From positions 4,164 to 68,163 of the forward strand of contig CAJUTQ010000026.1 of NCBI GenBank assembly GCA_910589265.1: 64,000 nt of DNA, given 5' to 3'. The notes under the pieces were generated by a model. It was not told where the DNA came from. It worked only from the letters and a program-made list of their open reading frames with translations, and did not search any database. Shown piece by piece: positions 9,016 through 16,301 of this stretch (positions are counted from its first letter, which is position 1; every line of letters begins with the position of its first letter). This DNA is from an uncultured Lachnospiraceae bacterium (lineage in GTDB: Bacteria; Bacillota; Clostridia; Lachnospirales; Lachnospiraceae). Made by a program: the position numbers and the translations under genes.

Positions 9016-10065
9016 ATGACAATGGGAAATGGAAGATGGACGATTCCTATTATACAAGGAGGGATGGGCGTTGGTATAAGTCTAGGAGGATTAGCAGGGG
9101 CAGTGGCAAAAGAAGGGGGACTAGGACTTATTTCAGCGGCCCAAATTGGATTTAAAGAGAAGGATTTTAAGGAAAATACTGTAAAAGCAAACAAAAGGGC
9201 TATTCATAGGGAATTAAAAAAGGCAAGAGAAATAGCGCCCCAAGGGATGATTGGATTTAACATCATGGTAGCCTTAAAAAATTATGAGGATTATGTCAAA
9301 GAGGCAGTGAAGGCAGGGGCTGACATTATTGTTTCTGGTGCAGGAATTCCTACAGAGCTGCCTTCTTATGTGGAAGGCTCTGATACAAAAATAGCGCCCA
9401 TTGTATCTACAGATAAATCTGCGAAAGTCATATTAAAATATTGGGAGAAAAAATATAAGCGTCTGCCAGATCTCATGATTATTGAAGGACCAAAGGCAGG
9501 AGGACATTTAGGTTTTACAAAAGAACAGCTTTCCTTTTATGATGATAAGGAATATGAAAAAGAGATTTTGGCAATTTTAAAAACAGTAAAAGAATTTGGG
9601 GACAGGAAGGAAGAGCATATTCCAGTAGCTGTTGCAGGAGGGGTGGATACGAGACAAGGGGTAGCCCATATGCTAAAGCTGGGAGCTGATGCCGTCCAAA
9701 TTGGGACCAGATTTGTGACAACGAAGGAGTGCGACGCAAACATCCGCTTTAAAGAAGCTTATATTCAAGCAGAAAAAGAAGATATTATTCTTGTTAAGAG
9801 TCCTGTAGGGATGCCAGGGCGGGCAATTAGAAATCCTTTCATGGAAAAGGTCATTGCTGGTGAGAAAATTCCCCATGGCTGCCATCAATGTATAAAACAA
9901 TGTAATGTGATAGATATTCCTTACTGTATTACAGAGGCTCTTATTCATGGGGCTTTAGGGGATGTGGACAACGGACTTCTCTTTTGCGGGGCAAATGCTT
10001 ACAAAGCACACAGGATAGAGACGGTAAAGGAAGTTATGGATTCTTTATTACCAGATAGGACGTGA
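9016..10065 (+). CDS. FabK/nitronate monooxygenase-family flavoprotein with C-terminal Cys cluster
   Basis: FMN-dependent TIM-barrel oxidoreductase, paralogous to FabK, of 349 residues. It has IPIIQGGMGVG near the N terminus, EGPKAGGHLG in the middle and VAVAGGVDT for phosphate binding. Unlike FabK it carries a C-terminal cysteine set, Cys289-x2-Cys292-x3-Cys296-x7-Cys304, spaced as if for an iron-sulfur cluster. Its start follows AGAAAGGCATGG at 8997-9008. Its place in the fab operon suggests a role in acyl metabolism (enoyl reduction or an unsaturation branch), but the substrate is unknown and automatic pipelines would probably call it nitronate monooxygenase. Confidence 0.85.
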   Translation: MTMGNGRWTIPIIQGGMGVGISLGGLAGAVAKEGGLGLISAAQIGFKEKDFKENTVKANKRAIHRELKKAREIAPQGMIGFNIMVALKNYEDYVKEAVKAGADIIVSGAGIPTELPSYVEGSDTKIAPIVSTDKSAKVILKYWEKKYKRLPDLMIIEGPKAGGHLGFTKEQLSFYDDKEYEKEILAILKTVKEFGDRKEEHIPVAVAGGVDTRQGVAHMLKLGADAVQIGTRFVTTKECDANIRFKEAYIQAEKEDIILVKSPVGMPGRAIRNPFMEKVIAGEKIPHGCHQCIKQCNVIDIPYCITEALIHGALGDVDNGLLFCGANAYKAHRIETVKEVMDSLLPDRT

Positions 10066-10068
10066 GAC

Positions 10069-10608
10069 ATGGAAAAGGAATCGTTCAATACGTATGATAT
10101 GCTCAATCATATTTTAGTTCAACTCTTTCACGAAATATGGAAGAGAGAAGAAGAAGCCATTGTTACCGATGAATTTCAGGATATTACAAACAATGATATG
10201 CATATTATTGAAGCAGTAGGTCTCTTAAACGAGACAAATAATATGTCTGGAATTGCCAAAAAGCTTGGGATTACTGTAGGCTCTCTTACAACGGCAATGA
10301 ACAGTTTAGTACAAAAAGGATATGTTATCCGGGAAAGAAGCGAGCAGGATCGACGAGTTGTATTTATCCGTCTAACAAAAAAAGGTGAAAAGGCTTATTG
10401 GCATCACAAAGAATTCCACCATTTAATGACAAAGGCAGTGATGGAGAAGCTAAAAGAAGAAGAAATTCCTATTTTAATCAAAATGCTTCAAGGCTTGTCG
10501 GAATTTTTCAGGGATTATGGAGAGAAAAAGCCGTCCAGTGAAAAACAGGATCGTTATCCCAGAAATAAAAAGGGCAGCATGGAAATACCATTCACCTATA
10601 TACCGTAA
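10069..10608 (+). CDS. MarR-family regulator, FabT-like
   Basis: Winged-helix repressor of the MarR family: the recognition helix region is IAKKLGITVGSLTTAMNSL, followed by the wing (RSEQDRRVVFIRLT). It is the last gene of the fab operon, 3 bases after the preceding stop, so it is probably the FabT-type acyl-ACP-responsive repressor of this operon; that is inference from context. The protein is 179 residues, about 30 longer than typical FabT. The extra basic tail is read from DNA that also encodes, on the other strand, the end of the neighbouring membrane protein (overlap 10474-10608). Confidence 0.85.
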   Translation: MEKESFNTYDMLNHILVQLFHEIWKREEEAIVTDEFQDITNNDMHIIEAVGLLNETNNMSGIAKKLGITVGSLTTAMNSLVQKGYVIRERSEQDRRVVFIRLTKKGEKAYWHHKEFHHLMTKAVMEKLKEEEIPILIKMLQGLSEFFRDYGEKKPSSEKQDRYPRNKKGSMEIPFTYIP

Positions 10609-12699
10609 AGATATGTCTACAGGCACAAGACTGGCTGGAAGATAAATGCGTAACCGGTGTTCAGCACCTATGGAGGTTCTTAAGGTCTGTCCAGCTAGCG
10701 GGCCATTGCCAATGACCTTTGCACGATATCCTTTGTAATAAAAGAGAGGGACATCCAAGTAGCTTTCTTCATTAGGAGTAGAATAAAGAAAACGAATTCT
10801 ATTTTCAAATTGAGTATAGTCTGAAATTTGAAGAGATTCATCTATATAAAAGAGATTTGTATTTCGAAAATTGGCATCTGTCGTACCTTTTGGCCAGTAT
10901 TCAGGTATATGGGCTCTTGTCACTCCTCCTTTGAGGATTGTAATGTCACCTTCTTTAAAAAAGGAAGTAAATAGAATTCCAATGGAAGAAAAGATGGATA
11001 AGAAAAGAAAGAAAAAATAGGCAGCGATAAGCTGTCTTTTTTTCATACAAAAACCTTTCAAGGAGTGAATATTGTTTACATAAGAAATTTCTTTGAAGTT
11101 TCCTATAAAATAAGAGGCAGCCATGATAAGGAGAGGAGAGGTTAGTATATGGAAGCGGAAAGGGAATTGAAGCATGTCTGTCGCCGCCTTTATAAAGGAA
11201 AGCTTATTAAGTATATCCCATGGAAAAAAGGATAAGGTCATAGAAAGAAAAAGGATTCCGCAAAAAAACAAAGTAAAAAATCCGGTTTTCCTTAAGGAAT
11301 CTTCTCTTTTTTCTTTTATGAAAATAAGGAAAAAAATAGGGATAAGAAAACAGGCAATTCCTATTAGACCAAGTATTCCCTGGCTTCCACCATCAAATAG
11401 GGGAACAAAGCCTAAAAGTTCTAAAAAGGTAGAGGAAGACTTTGAAAAATTTCCAATAAAGGCTTGTTCATTGATTCCCGATAAGTAGAAAGAAAGAAAA
11501 GGAACAATGTACCAAAGATTTATTAATAGGACAAAGAGACAGGAGAGAAAGAAAGATGTTCTTCTCTCTCTGTGAAAAAAACGTCTTCCTCCTAGAAGAA
11601 TAAGAAAACATGTAAAAAAGGCTACAAGAAGACAACTTAATATATGAGATTGGATAATGCCAGTATATCCTATGATGAGAAAGGGAATTCCTTTTTTTGG
11701 AATGAGATACAAAATATGGAAAAGCCCGGCGATGATGAGGGGAAGAAATAAAAGGGCAAGAACTTCTCCAATAGCTTGACGATGGTAGATATTACTTAAC
11801 CGATATGGAAATAAGGCATAAAGGAATCCAGCAGTAAAGGAAGGAAAGACAGAATTTGTCATACTTTTCATGGCAATGTACATAGCAAAGGGAGTGGCTA
11901 TTTGAACAGCAAGAAGGAGAAAGCGGTAGGAGGACAAGATAGAAACATGGAAAACCCTTAGAATTCCAGGGATATAAAAAAAGAAATTAGGATATAAAAC
12001 ACCAGCCATTCCAAATCCATTATAGTTATTTGGATAAATCATAACAGGAAACTGCCTGGAATAGAAACCATCTCTTATACCTTCTAACCGGTTTAAATGA
12101 AACCAGCTGTCCCATCCTGAGGCTATCGAAGACCGAAAGAGGGGAAAACAAGTAAAAAGGCCAGTGAAAAAAAGAAAAAGGAGGGAAAGCTTTTCAGAGG
12201 AAGAAAGGCGTAAAAAGACAGGACTTGTTAAAAAAAAGAGAAGAAAGATTCCAGTACAAAAGAAAAGAAATCCATGAAAATAAGCATCCTTTGAAAAGGG
12301 ATGCAGGGAGTCAATTTGACAAGTATGGAGGGTGAAGGCATCTTTTGGTATGTTATCATTCGGAATAGAGAGGAAGAGGCGGTCAGTCCTTTGGGGGACA
12401 ACAAGGGTGACACGTTGGCTGCCTCCTGTACAAGGGTTGAACACTCCTTCTAACAGTACTTCTTTATCTGCGAAAAAGGAGAAAGGTATATTGTGAGAGG
12501 CGCTGTAAGTAAAAGTAAAGGTGTACTGGCCTGGCCAGACATTCCAATCTGGTCCTTGATAGCCCTTCCCTTCCTGTAAGGAAAAAAAGTCAGAGGTATC
12601 AGAATAAAGATAAGAGGAATCCTTTTTTGAGAGAAAAAAAGTAATAAAAATGGAAAATAACGTAATGAAAAGTATGCCAAACCATTTTTTTTTGCTCAT
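10474..12699 (-). CDS. large polytopic membrane protein, 6-pyruvoyl-tetrahydropterin-synthase-related membrane family
   Basis: A 741-residue protein with an N-terminal signal anchor, an extracellular beta-rich segment (about 30-140), then roughly a dozen membrane helices and a C-terminal extracellular domain ending in a last helix. The stretch DSWFHLNRLEGI after the second helix and the loop NNYNGFGMAGVLYPN match the membrane proteins pipelines label '6-pyruvoyl-tetrahydropterin synthase-related', which resemble GT-C glycosyltransferases. The function is probably transfer of a lipid-linked sugar at the cell surface, unproven. It is a single gene with its own promoter. Its 3' end overlaps the convergent MarR gene by 135 bases with no room for a terminator. 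Confidence 0.8.
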   Translation of the reverse strand: MSKKKWFGILFITLFSIFITFFLSKKDSSYLYSDTSDFFSLQEGKGYQGPDWNVWPGQYTFTFTYSASHNIPFSFFADKEVLLEGVFNPCTGGSQRVTLVVPQRTDRLFLSIPNDNIPKDAFTLHTCQIDSLHPFSKDAYFHGFLFFCTGIFLLFFLTSPVFLRLSSSEKLSLLFLFFTGLFTCFPLFRSSIASGWDSWFHLNRLEGIRDGFYSRQFPVMIYPNNYNGFGMAGVLYPNFFFYIPGILRVFHVSILSSYRFLLLAVQIATPFAMYIAMKSMTNSVFPSFTAGFLYALFPYRLSNIYHRQAIGEVLALLFLPLIIAGLFHILYLIPKKGIPFLIIGYTGIIQSHILSCLLVAFFTCFLILLGGRRFFHRERRTSFFLSCLFVLLINLWYIVPFLSFYLSGINEQAFIGNFSKSSSTFLELLGFVPLFDGGSQGILGLIGIACFLIPIFFLIFIKEKREDSLRKTGFFTLFFCGILFLSMTLSFFPWDILNKLSFIKAATDMLQFPFRFHILTSPLLIMAASYFIGNFKEISYVNNIHSLKGFCMKKRQLIAAYFFFLFLSIFSSIGILFTSFFKEGDITILKGGVTRAHIPEYWPKGTTDANFRNTNLFYIDESLQISDYTQFENRIRFLYSTPNEESYLDVPLFYYKGYRAKVIGNGPLAGQTLRTSIGAEHRLRIYLPASLVPVDISLRYIGEWYFHAALFISGITILFFTGRLFLSIIPEKFRQALKHFD

Positions 12700-12801
12700 A
12701 AATGTACCAGGCCTTTCTTGTAGAAAAAAGTGAAGGTATTTTTCTTTCTTTTAGATTAGAAGCCAAAGGGAAGTTCTTTTGAAGATATTTGGCTCCAAAA
12801 T

Positions 12802-12830
12802 ATTATAAAATACTATCTTGTCATTTTCAA
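12802..12830 (-). promoter_or_regulatory. sigma-A promoter for the 12699 membrane-protein gene
   Basis: On the minus strand TTGAAA (12830-12825) and TATAAT (12807-12802) are separated by exactly 17 bases. It lies about 100 bases upstream of the membrane-protein start and points away from the sigma-factor gene at 12907. Confidence 0.7.
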
Positions 12831-12906
12831 GAGAGGAAAAAAAGAAAAAATTGAAGATTTTCTTTTGTGATATTCGTTTTATAAATAGAGAGGAGGCAGA
12901 TAGAAA

Positions 12907-13413
12907 GTGAATGGGGCAAAACAAAAGATAGAAAAAATGATAGAATCTTATGGAAAGTTGGTTTTTTCTATTTGCTATAAGATGACATCTGATTATTTTG
13001 CAGCAGAAGACTTGACCCAAGAAACTTTTCTTTCTGTCTATGGAAATCTAGATGCCTTTGGGGGAGAAAATGAAAAAGCATGGATTTGCAAAATTGCTTC
13101 CAATAAATGTTTGGATTATTTAAAAAAAGCAGAGAGGAGAAGCATTCCAACAGAAAAGGAATACTTTTTGGAAATGGCAAAAAAAGAAGCATCTCCAGAA
13201 GAAAAATACGTGGAAGGGGAGGAGAGAGAGAGAATTCTTGCGTTATGCCGTAGTTTAAAGCCCCCATATGGGGAAATTGCAGAATATTACTATTATAAAG
13301 GCATGGGAGTAGAAGAAATTGCAAAGAGACTTGGAAGAAATAAAAAAACAGTTCAGACCCAGATTTACAGAGCAAAAGCTCTTCTGAGAAAAATATATAG
13401 GAGGGAGGAATAA
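12907..13413 (+). CDS. ECF-type RNA polymerase sigma factor
   Basis: Sigma-70 family extracytoplasmic-function sigma factor of 168 residues. Region 2 includes DYFAAEDLTQETFLSVY, and region 4 is a helix-turn-helix with MGVEEIAKRLGRNKKTVQTQIYRAKALL. The GTG start at 12907 follows GAGAGGAGG. It is immediately followed by its likely anti-sigma factor, then a small membrane protein and uppP, which suggests control of envelope genes. It may drive its own promoter in 12831-12890, where I see no clear sigma-A site. Confidence 0.92.
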   Translation: MNGAKQKIEKMIESYGKLVFSICYKMTSDYFAAEDLTQETFLSVYGNLDAFGGENEKAWICKIASNKCLDYLKKAERRSIPTEKEYFLEMAKKEASPEEKYVEGEERERILALCRSLKPPYGEIAEYYYYKGMGVEEIAKRLGRNKKTVQTQIYRAKALLRKIYRREE

Positions 13414-13415
13414 AA

Positions 13416-13829
13416 ATGGAGGGGCATATTACAAAGGGTCAGATCCAGAACTATTACAAAAACAACATGGATAACAAAGAAAAGTATAATATGCTAGATC
13501 ATGTATCCCAATGTGATGGATGCAGTTTAAAGCTTTGGGAGGAGTTAGAGAAAAATGGATGTGAGATGCCTCCTTTTTTAAAAAGTGAGATAATGGAAAA
13601 AATCAAGAAAAAAGAGGAGATATCAAAGTTTCAGCTTTTATTTTATAGTTTGAAAGTAGGGGCGGCGATTGCTGGGGCCATTATCCTTACCTTTGCTGGC
13701 AGCAACATGGAGTCTTTCACCTTTTCTTCAATAGATAAAATAAATGGGACCTTTTTCCAAGTAAATGACTCCTTTAGGAATTGGAACAGCCAAATATTAG
13801 AAAGGACTAGACTTTCTGTCTATGAATGA
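13416..13829 (+). CDS. zinc-binding anti-sigma factor, single membrane helix
   Basis: A 137-residue protein, 2 bases after the sigma gene. The N-terminal cytoplasmic part contains His-x3-Cys-x2-Cys (HVSQCDGC, around residues 29-36), the core of the zinc anti-sigma (ZAS/zf-HC2) domain. A single membrane helix (VGAAIAGAIILTFAG) follows at about 87-101, then a short external tail of about 35 residues. It most likely holds the preceding ECF sigma factor inactive at the membrane. The external sensor part is very short, so signal perception probably needs a partner, perhaps the next gene. Confidence 0.82.
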   Translation: MEGHITKGQIQNYYKNNMDNKEKYNMLDHVSQCDGCSLKLWEELEKNGCEMPPFLKSEIMEKIKKKEEISKFQLLFYSLKVGAAIAGAIILTFAGSNMESFTFSSIDKINGTFFQVNDSFRNWNSQILERTRLSVYE

Positions 13830-13891
13830 AAGAGAGCCATTAGAAAAATAGGAAATCAATAACAAATAGAAAAAAATAGGAGGTAAAGAAA

Positions 13892-14452
13892 ATGCCAAGA
13901 AAAAAAAGTAAATTTTTAACCTTTTGCTTTTCCTTTGTTCCAGGGTTTGGAGAAATGTATTTAGGATTTTTTAAAATGGGTATAAGCCTTATAGGAATAT
14001 TCACCTTTTTTTTATTAGTAAGCAGTGTCCTTAATTTAGGAGTTTTATTTGTTTTTTCGGTTATACCGTGGGCTTATAGTTTTTTTCACTCCAATCATAT
14101 AAACAGCCTTCCTGATGAGGAGTTTTACAGTATGGAAGATTACTTTTTATTTCCAATGCAGGAGATTCAAAAGGAGGAATGGGAAAGATTTTTAAAAAAA
14201 TATAGAAATCTTATATCCATTGTAATGATTTATATAGGAATTAGTGTTTTGTGGGAAAATTTTTACCGGATGATCCGCTCTTTTCTTCCACAATTTGTAA
14301 ATAATATATTATCTATGCTAACTTATCGGCTTCCACAAGTTATCTTTGCTTTAATACTCATTGGAATAGGGGCATGGATGATTCAGGGAAAGAGACAGGA
14401 ACTGAATAGAATTGAGGAAAAGGAGGAGGAAAAACAAAAATTCCATTTATAA
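13892..14452 (+). CDS. small membrane protein in sigma-factor operon (TM2-like N terminus)
   Basis: A 186-residue protein with a start region (FVPGFGEMYLGFFKMG) resembling the Pro-Gly-Gly turn of TM2-type two-helix domains. Two helices follow (about 25-65), then a polar middle segment, two more helices near the end (about 110-175) and a charged C-terminal tail. The start follows GGAGG. No function is assigned. Its position 62 bases after the anti-sigma gene suggests a partner or target of that sigma factor. Confidence 0.7.
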   Translation: MPRKKSKFLTFCFSFVPGFGEMYLGFFKMGISLIGIFTFFLLVSSVLNLGVLFVFSVIPWAYSFFHSNHINSLPDEEFYSMEDYFLFPMQEIQKEEWERFLKKYRNLISIVMIYIGISVLWENFYRMIRSFLPQFVNNILSMLTYRLPQVIFALILIGIGAWMIQGKRQELNRIEEKEEEKQKFHL

Positions 14453-14551
14453 AGCATGATTTGCCTTCCTATGTTATATGATAGATATAGAGAAGGTTGG
14501 AAAAGCTTTGGAAAAAGGTGAAGATAGAAAGGGAGAGGCTTGGATAAGAGT

Positions 14552-15370
14552 ATGACAGAAGTTTGGAAGGCAGTTTTATTTGGAATTGTAGAGGGAATCA
14601 CAGAGTGGCTGCCTATAAGCAGCACAGGACATATGATATTGTTAGAAGAATTTGTAAAGCTGGAAGAATCAGAGGCCTTTCTGGATATGTTTCGTGTTGT
14701 TATCCAGTTAGGCGCCATCTTAGCAGTGATAAAAATTTTTTGGAAGGAAGCTCTTCCTCTTTCCTTTGGAAGAGTTATAAAGCTGGAAAGGGAGAAGATA
14801 TCCACTTGGATAAAGATTTTTGTTGCCTGTATTCCAGCAGCTGTTGTAGGAATAATGTGGGAAGAATGGTTCACCTCTCTGTTTTATAATTATTATACAG
14901 TAGCTCTTGCCCTCATTGTATTTGGTATTTTATTTATATTTATAGAGACAAAAAATAAAAATAGGGAACCAAGGGTAAGAAGTCTTCAGGAACTAACCTA
15001 TCAGGATGCCTTTCTTATTGGGATATTCCAGCTTATTGCGGCAATTTTTCCTGGGACTTCCCGTTCAGGCGCCACGATTGTAGGAGGTCTATTCCTTGGG
15101 GTTTCCAGGACAGCAGCAGCAGAGTTTACCTTCTTTTTAGCGATTCCAGTAATGGCAGGGGCTAGTATTCTAAAAATAGCAAAATATGGATTATCCTTTT
15201 CCGCAGAAGAAATCTTTATGCTTCTGACCGCTATGGTAACGGCCTTTCTTGTTTCTGTACTTGTTATCCGATTCCTTATGGATTATATAAAGTCCCATAA
15301 CTTTAAAGTATTTGGATGGTATCGTATTTTTCTAGGTATGGGAGTGCTGGCATATTTTATAGTAATGTAA
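14552..15370 (+). CDS. uppP: undecaprenyl-diphosphatase
   Basis: Integral membrane phosphatase that recycles undecaprenyl pyrophosphate for peptidoglycan and wall polymer synthesis; it gives bacitracin resistance when abundant. Both family signatures are present: EGITEWLPISSTGH near residue 14 and PGTSRSGATI in the second half. It has about eight membrane helices and 272 residues from ATG 14552, which follows GAGAGG by 13 bases. An in-frame TTG at 14540 is an alternative. It may be co-transcribed with the ECF sigma unit (gap 99 bases), which would fit a wall-stress regulon. Confidence 0.93.
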   Translation: MTEVWKAVLFGIVEGITEWLPISSTGHMILLEEFVKLEESEAFLDMFRVVIQLGAILAVIKIFWKEALPLSFGRVIKLEREKISTWIKIFVACIPAAVVGIMWEEWFTSLFYNYYTVALALIVFGILFIFIETKNKNREPRVRSLQELTYQDAFLIGIFQLIAAIFPGTSRSGATIVGGLFLGVSRTAAAEFTFFLAIPVMAGASILKIAKYGLSFSAEEIFMLLTAMVTAFLVSVLVIRFLMDYIKSHNFKVFGWYRIFLGMGVLAYFIVM

Positions 15371-15398
15371 GGGAAAAATCGAACAAAATCTTGAAAAG

Positions 15399-15427
15399 TT
15401 GACAAATTATAGAAGAAAAGTTATAAT
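15399..15427 (+). promoter_or_regulatory. consensus sigma-A promoter of the MarR/RND/MATE efflux operon
   Basis: TTGACA at 15399-15404 and TATAAT at 15422-15427, both perfect consensus, with a 17-base spacer. Transcription would start near 15434, inside the palindrome described next, about 285 bases before the first gene. Confidence 0.85.
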
Positions 15428-15458
15428 ACTTAACAGTGTTAAATTAACGTTGTTAAGT
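15428..15458 (+). promoter_or_regulatory. palindromic operator overlapping the transcription start
   Basis: Two 15-base arms around a central A at 15443: ACTTAACAGTGTTAA and TTAACGTTGTTAAGT, matching at 13 of 15 positions. It directly abuts the -10 box. Position, size and TTAAC half-sites fit a MarR-type operator, most simply for the MarR gene at 15720 as an autorepressor. Confidence 0.75.
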
Positions 15459-15463
15459 ATTCT

Positions 15464-15533
15464 TTTTTATATCATAGGAAATACTTTGTTACTGTGAAGT
15501 GATAAATTTTACAACTTTCCTATGATATAAAAA
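15464..15533. repeat. 18-base perfect inverted repeat in the efflux leader
   Basis: The arm at 15464-15481 (TTTTTATATCATAGGAAA) and its exact complement at 15516-15533 enclose 34 bases. In the leader RNA it would form a long AU-rich hairpin just downstream of the operator. No run of T follows the 3' arm (AATATTATG), so it is not an ordinary terminator. It could be an RNA stability element, an attenuator component or a small miniature-element remnant. Confidence 0.7.
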
Positions 15534-15537
15534 TATT

Positions 15538-15603
15538 ATGCGCACTCATGCAAAAGGTAGGATGTTGCTAAGGCGGCTACACTCGGCGCTGCAAAGTGTT
15601 TAA
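15538..15603 (+). CDS. possible 21-residue Arg-rich leader peptide
   Basis: The ATG at 15538 opens a 21-codon frame ending at TAA 15601-15603. The peptide begins MRTHAKGRML, is rich in Arg (codons CGC, AGG, AGG, CGG) and Leu, and its last codons lie inside the 5' arm of the terminator stem at 15592-15598. No convincing ribosome binding site precedes it. A shorter frame from ATG 15549 would encode MQKVGCC. Coding is unproven; it is listed because the stop sits exactly where ribosome position would affect the terminator. Confidence 0.3.
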   Translation: MRTHAKGRMLLRRLHSALQSV

Positions 15604-15660
15604 GTCCCTCATGATTGAGGGGATGGAGAGCTATGTGGGCTTGCTCACTTTGTTTTTTTT
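15592..15660 (+). terminator. attenuator-like terminator in the efflux leader
   Basis: CAAAGTG (15592-15598) pairs with CACTTTG (15646-15652), followed by eight T (15653-15660). Inside are a tight hairpin, CCCTCA-TGAT-TGAGGG (15606-15621), and a second possible stem, GAGC/GCTC (15628-15631 with 15643-15646). TTGC at 15565-15568 can pair with GCAA at 15591-15594, which would compete with the terminator stem. This fits transcription attenuation upstream of the MarR gene, about 60 bases downstream. Confidence 0.6.
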
Positions 15661-15719
15661 AGTAAGAAAGTTTTTGGAATAAAAAGGAAGGGATAGCACT
15701 ATGGTGAAGAGGAGGAGAA

Positions 15720-16172
15720 ATGAGTTTGTCTGAGCAAAGTTTTATACATCCTTTGCAAGAGGTGATGTCAAGGTTTGGAAAATATCCCATTGGAATGCTT
15801 TTTGACACCTTGTCTCAGGGAGAATTTTTTATGTTGGTAAAAATAGACTGTCTGGAAGGGGAAGAAGGAGAAGTAAGTATCACGGAACTTACCAATTTTT
15901 GCCATGTATCTATGCCTGCAGTATCAAGAATGCTTCACTCTATGGAAAAGAAGGGATATTTGGAAAGATATGCTTCCAGGAAGGACAAGCGTACGACGTT
16001 TGTAAAATTAACAGATTTGGGGAAAACTTATAAAGAAGAAGCCCAAAAAAAGGTGACGAAATTTATAGAAAAAGTTTCAAAACAAATGGGAGAAGAGAAG
16101 ATGAGACAGTTTACAAAGCTGTTTTGGGAGTTTGTAGATATGATGGAGTTAGAAATGAAAAACATACGTTAA
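15720..16172 (+). CDS. MarR-family regulator of efflux operon
   Basis: A 150-residue winged-helix protein: dimerisation helices at both ends, the recognition region ITELTNFCHVSMPAVSRMLHSM, and the wing ERYASRKDKRTTFVKLT. The start ATG 15720 follows GAGGAGG. It is the first gene of an operon with an RND adaptor, an RND pump and a MATE pump, so it most likely represses drug efflux by binding the palindrome at 15428-15458 and is released by a ligand. Target and ligand are inferred. Confidence 0.88.
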   Translation: MSLSEQSFIHPLQEVMSRFGKYPIGMLFDTLSQGEFFMLVKIDCLEGEEGEVSITELTNFCHVSMPAVSRMLHSMEKKGYLERYASRKDKRTTFVKLTDLGKTYKEEAQKKVTKFIEKVSKQMGEEKMRQFTKLFWEFVDMMELEMKNIR

Positions 16173-16259
16173 AAAATGTGAGAAAAAGGTCTAGGTCAAA
16201 ATACAAGAACTTCGAAATCTCACACTTGGTTTACGCGTACTTTCAAAGGTGGTAAGTCT

Positions 16260-16301
16260 ATGAAATATGGAAAAAAGAAGAAAGGAACGAAAGCAGCATG
16301 A
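16260..16301 (+). CDS. possible 13-residue Lys-rich upstream peptide coupled to the adaptor gene
   Basis: ATG 16260 follows AAAGGTGG by 7 bases and encodes MKYGKKKKGTKAA, ending in TGA at 16299-16301. That stop overlaps the start of the RND adaptor (ATGA at 16298-16301). A good ribosome binding site and a 4-base overlap suggest translational coupling. It could equally be chance in an A-rich leader. Confidence 0.35.
   Translation: MKYGKKKKGTKAA

Noticed and set aside
11174..11488. Plus-strand 104-codon frame
   Set aside because: It is antisense to the large membrane protein; Lys/Phe-rich chance frame with no ribosome site.
16177..16224. TGTGAGA/TCTCACA inverted repeat between MarR and the adaptor gene
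   Set aside because: Only 7 base pairs with a 34-base loop and no T-run; too weak to call.
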